From: Cyclaneusma minus
Lineage: Eukaryota > Ascomycota > Leotiomycetes > Marthamycetales > Marthamycetaceae
Direction of reading: 5' to 3'
Length of the DNA stretch: 64,000 nt
NCBI GenBank assembly: GCA_037179335.1
Contig: JAKZHN010000004.1
Coordinates: forward strand, 124,001 to 188,000
A program made the position numbers and the translations under genes. The first letter of the stretch is position 1. Every line of letters starts with the position of its first letter. Under the pieces are notes generated by a model. That model saw nothing but the letters and a program-made list of their open reading frames with translations, was not told the origin of the DNA and ran no database searches. Below are positions 21,827-32,000 of this stretch, piece by piece.

Positions 21827-24507
21827 ATGGCCAGTCTCGGAATGGAGTACATCGCCGCTGGTGCGAATAGGCACCCGGCTGCGGCAGACTGGTGTCGACA
21901 TTTCCTAGCCTTTGGCGCTGACCAGAACATCGCCATCTGGTGCCCGCGGGTAAGTTTGGATTTTTATTCCGACGACGACGCATTCTTGCTCCCGTCCCAG
22001 GTCCCAGGAATATGTCCAGGGCAAGCTGTTCCGCGTGCCAATTCGCACACTCTTGAAGCAGAAGCTAATTCCGGCACAGATGCATCCAACAGGAGGCATA
22101 GTCGCTCTCCTCTCTGGTCACACGGATGCCGTGAACGCTGTCAAGTTTTTGACCGAATCGGATGGCTGTCTTCTGATCCTGAGTGGGTCTGCTGACAAGA
22201 CACTGAAGCTCTGGAGACAGCTTGAGTCTGAGTCGAAAGCCCCTCGCTTCGAGTGTGTTCAGACTCTTCAGGACCACCAGAGCTCTATCAATTGCATAGC
22301 CGTCTCAGCTGCGGCAGGTCTTGTTGCTACTGGATCTGCAGACGCTGCTGTGAGGATATGGAAGCTCAACGAGTCGGTCAACGACGGTCCGGCCTTGCAG
22401 TGCCTGCAGACCATCCCCATCAAACCTCGATTTTTCCCGCTTGCTATAGCTTTGAGTCCGTTACAGGCTGTGACGAATTCCTTCATTCTCGCTGTTGCCG
22501 GAACAAGCACATCTATCCAGCTTTATGTGTGTGATCCCGAGGAGTCTGAAACCCTGTCGTTCCGTCTGCACGCTACCCTTGGTGGCCACGAAGGCTGGAT
22601 TCGGTCACTCGCTTTCACACAAGAAAGTGAGAAGCCAGAGAGTGATCTGTTGCTTTCGTCAGCAAGTCAGGATAAATACATCCGACTCTGGCGGTTGCGC
22701 CTTGGCAAAGAGCTCCCTAATTCTGCCACTGCTGATCCAGCCCTGGGAGCCTTCATGCCTGGCAGATCTTTGTCAAACAAAGCACATCGTTTCAGAGCCG
22801 GTGGTCAAGACTACTCGGCCACTTTCGAAGCTCTCTTGCTGGGTCATGATGACTGGATTTACAGCACGTCATGGCGTCTGAAGGGAAATGCTTTGCAACT
22901 CCTGTCTGCCTCGGCAGATAACTCGCTGTCTATCTGGGAGCCAGATCCAACCTCAGGAGTCTGGGTTAGTGTTACTAGGCTTGGAGAAATTAGCGCCCAG
23001 AAAGGCTCTACCACTGCGACCGGAAGTACAGGTGGTTTCTGGACTGGTCTTTGGTCACCTTCTGGTGAGACTGTAGTGTGCCTAGGAAGAACTGGCAGCT
23101 GGAGACTATGGAACCACGATGAACGCCAAGGTCGCTGGGTGCAATATATCGGTATCAGCGGCCATACATTGCCAGTGACAGGCATAGCATGGTCAAAATC
23201 AGGCGAATACTTGCTGTCGACCAGCTCAGACCAAACGACTAGATTACATGCCCAATGGAAGCACGATGGTCAGACATCGTGGCACGAGCTTGCCCGACCA
23301 CAAATCCACGGCTACGATCTCAACTGCATAGACACGCTCGGCACCACGCAATTCGTCTCCGGCGCCGACGAGAAGCTATTGCGAGTTTTCAAGACTCCAA
23401 AGACAGTAGCCAGCCTGCTCTCTCAGCTCTGTGATATCAATCCGCCAGCATGTGAAGCAGAGGACCTTCCAGATGCCGCCAACATGCCCGTCCTCGGCCT
23501 CTCGAACAAAGCCATCTCCACCTCTGAAGACACTGCCCAAGCCCCTGCCCAGTCCGACACCGCGCTTGACTCCCAAGGAGCCGTCGATCCTAACGCCATA
23601 CTCCACAAATCCGAAATGGATATTACGCACCCGCCGCTCGAAGACCATCTCTCGCGGCACACGCTGTTCCCGGAGATCGAGAAGCTGTACGGTCACGGTT
23701 TCGAGATATCCTGCCTAGCTGCTAGCCACGACGGCTCGGTCGTAGCCACTGCATGCAAAGCAACGGGACTAGATCATGCAGTAATCAGGCTGTATGAGAC
23801 AAAGGGATGGACGGAGGTGAGGCCGGTTTTGGTTGCACATCACTTGACTGTTACAAGGTTGCGATTTTCAGATGATGATGAGTTCTTACTTAGCGTGGGT
23901 AGAGACCGCACGTGGGCGCTGTTCCGGAGAGAGGCTGGTGCGGAAGGCAAGGAGAGGTTGACGTATAAAGCGCTCGAGGTCAAGGAAAAGGCGCACACGA
24001 GGATGATACTCGATGCGGCATGGATACCGGGGACTAAGAGGCGGTTTGCGACGGCGGGCAGAGACAAGAAGGTCAACATCTGGCGAGAGGCGACGGAAGA
24101 TGCTGGTGCGAAGTTTGTGTGTGAGAAGACTTTGGCAATGGACCAGACCATCACGGCGATTGACATCCTGGCCGGAGCAGAAGAGCGTGCTTACCTGGCC
24201 ATTGGTCTGGAATCTGGGGCTGTTGAAATACGCTGTATCTCGGGCGCCGAGGTCACTGGAAGTCTGAGACCTGAACCAAGGTATGTCTAGTGCCCTTTTC
24301 CCTTTTGAAAATCATAGCACTGATCCCTGTGCCAGTCTGTGTCCCATGAAAGCTATTACACAGCTTGCATGGCGGCCTTCGAACTCAAAGGACCAAACGA
24401 ATGGTCTCTCGGATGGGCCACACCCTGTCAAGGAGCAATTGGCTGTCGCTAGTGAAGACAGTTCTCTGAGGATTTACTCTCTAGATGCGACTTCTATAAG
24501 TACATAA
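21827..24507 (+). CDS. elp2: Elongator complex subunit Elp2 (WD40)
   Basis: Scaffold WD40 subunit of Elongator, which modifies wobble uridines of tRNAs (cm5U/mcm5U). Exons 21827-21949, 22008-24280, 24336-24507 encode 855 residues. The first exon begins MASLGMEYIAAGANRHPAAA, the Elp2 N-terminus (ISAGGNRHPTAADW type). Two sets of WD40 repeats follow: ALLSGHTDAVNAVKF, SGSADKTLKLW, GHEGWIRSLAF, SASQDKYIRLW, GHDDWIYSTSW, SASADNSLSIW, then GHGFEISCLA and TAGRDKKVNIW. The last exon ends QLAVASEDSSLRIYSLD. A 45-nt stretch, 22035-22079, starts GTG, ends CACAG and has a CTAAT branch-like element; its length is a multiple of three, so it may be an optional intron. Convergent with caf16. Confidence 0.92.
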
Positions 24508-24765
24508 ATAGATGACTTGCTTGCTAACCGTTGAGGGGTATTTCGATGTTGAACCTTTGAATGCCTGTTGAACTCCCATGTATGCAATAATATGCCGAGT
24601 AGCTGACCACGTTCCCGACCCAAAGGGACGAGTTCCCTTGCCGATATCTATCGAACGGGAATCTTGATTCCTGCCTGTGTAAACGCCGGCTCCCCGGCTT
24701 ACGGACGTCTAGTGTTAAAAACCTACCTTGTCCTCGCCTCTATATGGCTGTCGTCAAATACTTTC

Positions 24766-25659
24766 TCAATGTCTCTCCTCAGCACCATACCCACCAACCC
24801 CCTGATTGGCATAAGTCATACCCTCACTGGCCGCTCCACTCCCATTTCTCGGACCCCTCTCCTTCAGATCCTCTCTCAGCCACCGCAGCACCAGCTCCCC
24901 AAGCCTACTATTCCCAGTATTCACCTTTTCCACCTCAAACTTCTCCACCTCGCCCCACTCTTTAACCTTCCCCAAACTCATATGCACCAACTGCGTCGGC
25001 CACCCCGCCAAATTATCCAGAATATGCGTCGCATACACAATCGTGCACTCCCTCTTCTCCGTCTCCTTCTTCAACCATCCCAAAAACTCACTTCTACTAA
25101 GCAAGTCTAAATCCACCGTAATCTCATCGAGCAGCAGTATCCTCCAAGGCCTGATCAATCCCATCGCCAACTGCACTCTCCGTCTCTCCCCATCCGAAAC
25201 CGCATGCATGCGCCAATTCAAATCGATATCCAGCACACCTACCAGCTCGTCGCGGCGATCTGAATAGTGGTCGCCGCCGACGCTGCGCAGTAGTTCCGCG
25301 ACGCCGATGTCGGTGCGTACGATGGGGTTTAGTACCCATTCGAGACCGAGGTAGGTTACGCCTTCGGGGGTTTCTTTGAACGGGTCACGCGAGCCGATGG
25401 TGATGGAGCCGGAGGGCGCGAGGCGTTTGCCCGAGAGGAGGCGCAGGAGGGTGGTTTTGCCGGCGCCGTTGGCGCCGATGAGGAGGGTGCGGGAGCGGGC
25501 GGGGAGCGAGAGAGTGATGTGGGAGAGACCGGTGGTGGTGCCGGGGAAGGTGTAGGTTAGGTCGTTGACGTGGATGGAGACGTCGTGGTCGGACATGGTG
25601 GGCGTGCGGACTGAAAGATTTGGAGCGATTGGTGGTTCGTGGGGGATAGTGGTGGCCAT
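24766..25659 (-). CDS. caf16: ABC-type ATPase Caf16 (CCR4-associated, non-membrane)
   Basis: A single ABC ATPase domain with no membrane segments, matching Caf16, a partner of the Ccr4-Not complex. One exon. Walker A GANGAGKTTLL, the Q-loop region TYLGLEWVLNPIVRTDIGV, signature SDGERRRVQLAMGL, Walker B RILLLDEITVDLD and the H-loop YATHILDNL are all present. ATGs at 25659 and 25596 are in frame; the second starts directly before VSIHVNDLTYTF where the family usually begins, so the true protein may be 276 instead of 297 residues. The frame further upstream (to 25725) has no ATG. C-terminal residues after the ATPase (GSGAASEGMTYANQGVGG) are Gly-rich, as in other fungal Caf16 proteins. Confidence 0.9.
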   Translation of the reverse strand: MATTIPHEPPIAPNLSVRTPTMSDHDVSIHVNDLTYTFPGTTTGLSHITLSLPARSRTLLIGANGAGKTTLLRLLSGKRLAPSGSITIGSRDPFKETPEGVTYLGLEWVLNPIVRTDIGVAELLRSVGGDHYSDRRDELVGVLDIDLNWRMHAVSDGERRRVQLAMGLIRPWRILLLDEITVDLDLLSRSEFLGWLKKETEKRECTIVYATHILDNLAGWPTQLVHMSLGKVKEWGEVEKFEVEKVNTGNSRLGELVLRWLREDLKERGPRNGSGAASEGMTYANQGVGGYGAEERH

Positions 25660-25829
25660 GAGAGGGTGAGAGGAAGCGAAGAGGACGGCGGCAATCGGGG
25701 TGGGAGGAATTGGTGAATGGTACAATAAGGTCTTGAAACCAAGGTGGGGGAGCTTGTGGGTATCGACAAAGCACGAGCTTGAGGTTTGGATGTCGATGAC
25801 GGCTGCTCCCGCCCTATCTACATTCTATA

Positions 25830-26890
25830 TAAGTAACCCGATTACCCGAATACGACGAGCAACGAAGCTTCCAGCCTTATACGCACTTATTGATTGTGTT
25901 AAATATTATTGCTATAGGACTTTGGGATTCTGCCGTGCGCCAACTCCAAGAAGTTAAGAACTTCCTAAACCTGTCAGTCCATGACTACTTCGAATAGAGT
26001 ACATAGCACAGCGGGAAGCATCCAAATCCAGAGTTCAAGATAACCTATCCCAAGGCCTAGAACAACAGCAACTTCAAATTTTAAGAATCGGGATCGCTAA
26101 ACCGCATCTGGGATTTTACCATCGGGCATCGTATACAGACCAAGCCTATTCAGGAATAGCTCCGTCGCCGCTTTTTAATAACTACCAGTAACCAGATAGA
26201 TTCCAAGTAACTGGGAGTATTCGAGGTACCTTAATCAGGAATATCTCAAGTAATCGGAAGTATTCCGAATACTAATAGTGGGAAAATTTCAAAATAAATT
26301 ATTGGTCCATTGGATGTATTCGAATGGTTGGGATTACCCGTATTTCAAATAATTGAAGATCTTCCAAGTAATCGCAATTGGAAATATCAATTGGGGGCCT
26401 TGCTCTGAGGGCGATACAGATATTTTTGTTTTAAACAGACTTAGGTTTGTATACGATTTAACGATTCCCTTGAGAATAGTCTAAGTAACTAAAAATTGAA
26501 ATGATTCGAGCACCTGATATTGGTCACTAGGAAAGACGGAACCATGCGAGTCGAGAATTTCATGGTTGACGAGCCTGCCTGATGGGTAAGGACTAAGGAG
26601 AGCCGAGAGCTATCTTTAGGATTACGTGTAAATGGAAAGGAACCTAGAAATGTGCGGGCAGCTGGGCTGGCGGTGCTGGATTAGTTCTCAAGGTACTCAA
26701 AAACACAATAAACCCACCGGATAGTCAATGTTGTTGTCACTTCGTGAACATATTCCCGACTGGGTGCTACCCACCCGTCTTTCGATTTCACCGTCTATAG
26801 TGTGAGGCTTGTCAAGTGCTCATGCTTTTGTCAGAATCACGCATACACTTCATTCACCAATGGGAACGCAAATTTAGAGTGGGTAATTTC
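25830..26890. repeat. AT-rich island with degenerate repeated words
   Basis: About 1 kb of AT-rich DNA between caf16 and the next gene. Words such as AAGTAACTGGGAGTATTC, CAGGAATATCTC, AAGTAATCGGAAGTATTCC, CAATTGGGG and CCAAGTAATCGCAATTGG repeat with variation from about 26050 to 26500. No coding frame. The segment 26205-26266 lines up with 13568-13627. This looks like a decayed repeat, possibly a mutated transposon remnant. Confidence 0.5.
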
Positions 26891-27097
26891 TTTTAGTATT
26901 TCAATCTTAGCAAGATATCTGATACAAAAGAAGAGCGAGTTCTGAACCACAATTCTCCTGCCTCATTCATACACTGGCCCGCGCCCATGACCGTCCAGAA
27001 TGGATATAGTATCCGGAAGGTGAGATGTTGACTGGGCATCGCGGCGAGGTCGTATAAACAAAGAGAAAACCGTAAGGTTGAGAAGACGTTCGTTGGG

Positions 27098-29026
27098 TCA
27101 GGCGGCACCTCCATGCGGCCATCCTCCAACCCACTCAAGGTCACCGAGATCACCCCCTGCTCCTGCATCGTATTGATGTTGACGAGGTGGTTGAATATCT
27201 CGGGCCTTGGTCCAGGGGCATCCCTTGCCCTTGTTGGACATCTTTGAATCCCAGAATCCAGTTCCAAATCCAGCGAAGCCCAATCCTACATTGCGTGTTC
27301 CCTTCACATTCTCCTGTGATTTCTCGAAGGATCCTCCATGAGCCCTTCTGCGGTCACCCAGTGCCGCCCATTTGTCGAGATTAGTACGCTTTGACGGTGG
27401 CGAATAGCGCGGCGGCGACTCGTGACGAGGCTGAAGGCTGGTGCCCTGGAAGAAGAATCCGTCGTCCAGGTCACCATCGACGTCATTTGATTCGGCCCGG
27501 TCGGCCGCGATGTCCACCGATTTGATGTTTACAAACGAAGAAGTCTTGGGCTCCGAAAGGCCTCCCTTCACAAAGTCGTTCTCGATGTTCTTACTATCTT
27601 GGCTCCAAGTCCTCGCATTCTGCGATTGCCTTTCCTTCAATGCCTTCTCGTGTGCTTCCTCCTCTTCCTCAAAGTCCTCGTCCCACAAATCACTCCAGCT
27701 CTTGGCAATTGCCTCTTGCTTTCGACCGAATACAGAAGCGACAGATGGGATCGCCTGGGGCTTCGAAATTGCCGCGGTAGGAAGCGATCCCGAGATTGGA
27801 GTGAGATCAGCACGTGGCGGGTTCGCACTCTTCATCGGGCGTCGGATTGCCATTGACTTGAATGAAGCTCCGAGGGACGAGTCAAGCATTGAGGCCATTG
27901 AAGGAGTCTCGGGGGCAATGGAAAACCAATCCTTACGACTGTCTTCGGAATGCGGGAAAAGATCCTCATCGTAGTTTTCGTCGTCGTGGATGACAGAAAG
28001 CCGACGCACTTGCTGTAGTGGACTAGCGCGCAGAGCCTGGGCCCAAGGGAACGCGTCTTGAGCGAGCGTAGGGCTTTGAATAGACGGCGTACGCAGGGGC
28101 TCGCGGTCAGCGCTCGCAATACCCTGGGGTTTGGCAGCACAAAACTCGTCCAGCGACTCTTCATCGGTTGTAAAGGAGACGACGCGTTCAAGAGCATCTC
28201 GGACACCGGCCAAGGAGCGCTTGTTCGGATCGAGTGACATCGCAGCCGCTACGACCTCGTACGTGTCCTGCGACATGGTGGGAAAGACATCGAATAGCGA
28301 CTGCTTGTCTCGCGAGAAATCGTAGAACAAGGGGTCCGACTCGGTCGGAGTTGTGAACGGGTTCCTCGAAAAGAGCACATTCAACAAGCAAATACCGACA
28401 GCCCAGACATCAGCCATAGCGGGGGAGTATCCGGCGCCGTCAGAGTCATATTGCTCTGGTGACATGTAACGATCGCTACCCACATTTGTTTCGTAGGTCC
28501 ATTTGTCTGTCGTAGCAAGACCAAAGTCACCAAGTTTCATGGTTCCGTTCTGGAGCAGGAAGATGTTCTCCGGCTTGATGTCACGGTGGAAGAGCCCCTT
28601 GGAGTGAATGTACTCGACCGCGTCAACCAGCTGGAGCATGAACTCACGCACGTGTTCCGTGTTCAAAGGTCCGCAACCAGTACGGATTGCCTCGTATAGG
28701 TCGCCTCGCGAGCAAAATTCGAGAACGAGATACACGTGTGCTTCAGTCTCGAAAGAATGAATCAAGTTGACTATGTTGGGGTGGGAACCCAATAGAGCAT
28801 GACAGTCAAGCTCCTCGGACTTCTCGTCGATAGCAAAGTTGATGTCCATTTGCAACGCAGCGGCAGCTGATTTCTTGGTCAGGCACTTGATTGCGACCAA
28901 TTCGTTAGTCTCCAGGTCCTCGGCCATGAACACCATTCCGAAGGAACCGTGGTTGAGGGGAGACACTGTCTTAAAGCGGCCGTCGAGAACAACCCCATCT
29001 TGGAAACTATCCCGGAGACACGCCAT
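27098..29026 (-). CDS. Serine/threonine protein kinase, Ran1/Ksp1-like
   Basis: A 642-residue kinase in one exon. The N-terminal 290 residues form a complete kinase domain: glycine loop LNHGSFGMVF, catalytic lysine in VAIKCL, catalytic loop HRDIKPEN, DFG in KLGDFGLAT, and SPEQY in the APE position. The activation segment ETNVGSDRYMSPEQY and the location of the domain at the extreme N-terminus match the Ran1/Pat1 and Ksp1 group, which links nutrient signals to meiosis and filamentous growth. The C-terminal half is disordered with many SP/TP sites and acidic runs (DEDFEEEEEAHEK), and ends with DLEWVGGW, a tail motif I associate with fungal members of this group. The start MACLRDSFQDGVVLDGRF is the only sensible one. 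The exact orthology (ran1 or ksp1) is uncertain. Confidence 0.88.
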   Translation of the reverse strand: MACLRDSFQDGVVLDGRFKTVSPLNHGSFGMVFMAEDLETNELVAIKCLTKKSAAAALQMDINFAIDEKSEELDCHALLGSHPNIVNLIHSFETEAHVYLVLEFCSRGDLYEAIRTGCGPLNTEHVREFMLQLVDAVEYIHSKGLFHRDIKPENIFLLQNGTMKLGDFGLATTDKWTYETNVGSDRYMSPEQYDSDGAGYSPAMADVWAVGICLLNVLFSRNPFTTPTESDPLFYDFSRDKQSLFDVFPTMSQDTYEVVAAAMSLDPNKRSLAGVRDALERVVSFTTDEESLDEFCAAKPQGIASADREPLRTPSIQSPTLAQDAFPWAQALRASPLQQVRRLSVIHDDENYDEDLFPHSEDSRKDWFSIAPETPSMASMLDSSLGASFKSMAIRRPMKSANPPRADLTPISGSLPTAAISKPQAIPSVASVFGRKQEAIAKSWSDLWDEDFEEEEEAHEKALKERQSQNARTWSQDSKNIENDFVKGGLSEPKTSSFVNIKSVDIAADRAESNDVDGDLDDGFFFQGTSLQPRHESPPRYSPPSKRTNLDKWAALGDRRRAHGGSFEKSQENVKGTRNVGLGFAGFGTGFWDSKMSNKGKGCPWTKARDIQPPRQHQYDAGAGGDLGDLEWVGGWPHGGAA

Positions 29027-32000
29027 TTCGGTTTTGGTTGATTGACTGGATGGATGGGACTGAGTTGCGGGAACGACCTTCTACAAGTCGCCGGAAGCTG
29101 TGTACAGAGGGTCGAAAAGGTAGTCGAGGAAAGCGAGGCCTAATTACAACCGGTATATTTTGCAGCTTTTGAGGCCAGAAGTCTTCCAGAGGAAAGAAAC
29201 CGAATGCTTTTGTCTTCCCGGAACAACGAGCTTGGTAGAAACAGTCGAGATGTGCAAGTTCGGACAGGTAGGAAAGATGAGCCCAGTGACGGCCAGGATC
29301 AACAGGCAATGCGAGAAACGCTCCAGGCAACGGAAATCAGGCTACCGCGGAAACTCCGTATCGTTTAGTGTTCAGAGGCTCATGGGTATTGGATCGCTTG
29401 TGGAAGACAAAAGAAATGAGATGTTTGGTCGTTGTAGTGGAGTGTGTGGTGACGGACGTCGAGTTAAAAGTAGTAAAAAAAATCGCTATGTCCACATCAG
29501 AATTGGAAGAGAATTGTAATGAAATTGAGAGAACGAGTGTCGAAGGTCGCTCGGTTGATGGCAGACCTAAGGGGTGTGTTGGGGGTTTGTTGACGTTTTT
29601 AGGTTCGACGGTGGAAGCGGGGTCGAAGTAAATTGGCTGCGCGTAGTTGACCGGAGTCAAGTTGACTGCAGTTACGTCTGTTGTCTAGCAGGTTTGGGTG
29701 TTGGAGAGAGAATAGGCTTGACGAGCTCCTCGCAGATCGGGCGAAGAGATTTGGTTGATTGCTCGGTGCCTGTTGAGATGGAAGGAGACAACCTCGGTTC
29801 AGAGAGTCTCAAGTGGTATTGGGGAACTCATGTGACGGTGTTTGGTTGTTGATGGAGCAAGAGGTCGAAGAGCTGACTCTTCGTTCCACCTTGTCCGCAC
29901 ACGCGTGTTATGCCTTGTGCCAGGCAGGGAAGTGTCGAGCCTTGGTTGTAGCTAGGCAGCCGGACCTGGCAGCTGGGAGATTGCTTGCAGATGAGAACGC
30001 TATGCCTCCGCTGATGCTGACAATCAAGTCGTTCAACGGAAGAGACGGCGGTCGATCAGGGCACTGTGTTCCGACAGCAGTGCTTGATGGCGAGGTTGTG
30101 TGAGGTGACGAGCGGGCGAGGGCGAGGGGGTTGGAGATGGGAGCAGATGTGGCAGATGGGAGCGGACGTGAGAGGGTGTGAGAGTCGGATGAGAAGGTGG
30201 GAGGTGGGCGGCGAGGTGACGAGCGGGAAGGAGGTGGTGAGGTAGGGGAGGCCGGTCGGAGATGGCTATTGACAAGTTGGTAGTGGTGAAGGATGCTGGA
30301 CGGGATCTCGAGGGCTGCACAGCCGGGGCTTGGGCGAGGTTATGAGTATGACTCTTTTCGTACAGAGAGACAAGCGTGGGCCGTGCTTGTTATCATATGC
30401 GGAGCTCTCTGATGTCAATGAGTCGAGTCGGCGAGCGTGACGAGATATGGCGGTGCAGCGGGTTGAGCGACGAAGGAGAGTGGATACAGTCCAGCAGTGG
30501 AGGATGGGGACGGCGACAGAAGGCTAGGAACACAAGAGAGCGAGTGGGAAACGAGCAGACGAAGGGACGATGATAATAGAAAGCAGCGGGTGGTAGGGAA
30601 TAAAGGCAGTCGGTAGGAGAACTCGGGGCGCCAGCAGGTGCAGAGTAGAGGTAAGAGAGAAGCTAGCCGGATCCGGCCAGGTGCCAGGCGCGCCCATTCG
30701 CCGGCGGGCGCCAGGCGCCCTTTGTTTTGGCCTGGAATTCGAGGAAAACATGCCGCTACATGGCGCTAGTGGTGGCCGCTTAGAGCGGCACAGGCTTCGA
30801 CGAGCTTCTCTCTGATCACTTGTCTTGATGTGGCTACGGTTCTCCCTAATTTGTTGCATCATCATATCATGCGCTTGTTTTTAGCTTCCCCAGTCCCCAA
30901 TAATTTGAGTAGCCTCCACGGCTTAGCAGGCCCCCACGGCCCCTACTATTGGATTGAATTCGAGGCCGTCGACTCTTTGTGACAGCACCGTTCGAAGAAC
31001 AATGGGTCGACGGCGCCTGCCATTTTCGAGAGACAGTCTCGCCGCGAGGGACAGCTGGCAGAAATGACACGGCCAAGCAAAGCCAATCGCGAATTGCGAT
31101 CAAAGAATTGGTGGCCGCCTGTCACCGTTAGTCAGCGGGCCCGTCATTTGACTTCGCCAGCATTGAAAGCTCGCTGCCGGCTGTTGCCAGCGTCCGCCTC
31201 CGTTCGCGGCCTCGTTCCAGCTGTCGTAATGTCGGGGCTGAGGCAGAGCACGCGACGGCCCTGGACCTGGCGTGGACATCCAGGGACGTCACAATTTGCT
31301 AATATTCACGATGATTGCGACTGCCTTGGCTGTGGCCATGACAGAGAGATTGTCGTCCAAGCTCGGGACCCCTTTCAATCCGGCGATGAGGACGTGCACT
31401 TTGCATTTTGTTTGGCCTCTGACGCCTCGAGGGCACGCCGGCGGCGTGTGACAGGCTGATCCAGTCGAAAGGTCTCGAAAGGTCTCGAAAGGTCTATCTC
31501 AAGCTCTCTTTGTGCTGCTGCTTGTGCTGCTGCAACCCTGATGATCCTCGCTCGCCGGCGCCCAGCATCCCAGTCAGCGCGCGAAACAGCTGGCCAGTCG
31601 ATTCATCATACGACGTCCACGGATGAAACACGCAACACCAGGGGTTGTTATTAACACAGCTTGCATAGGTACATGAAGACTGCCACACTGGGGAATGCAG
31701 AATGGAGAAGCCACTCCGCTCCCCTGGACCCCTTTCGGCTCCTTTCAACGTGCTCCAGTCTGCTTCTGGCTGCTATCGCCCCAGTGCCTTATCGTCGAGT
31801 GGAGCACGGACTGCTTCCCCGCCTTGGGATCTTCGCTGCGTGAAGTATATTTCGATGCTGAAACCCGTCAGATGTCGCTCAAAAGCTTTTGTTGTTTCTC
31901 TCCGCCTGTTTCGCTGCTCTGTCTCGCCAATTGCCGCATCCAGCGACACGCATCCCCCAGTAGTCCGCTCTCGCAAACCTTCGCGTCACCCAGGCCCTCT

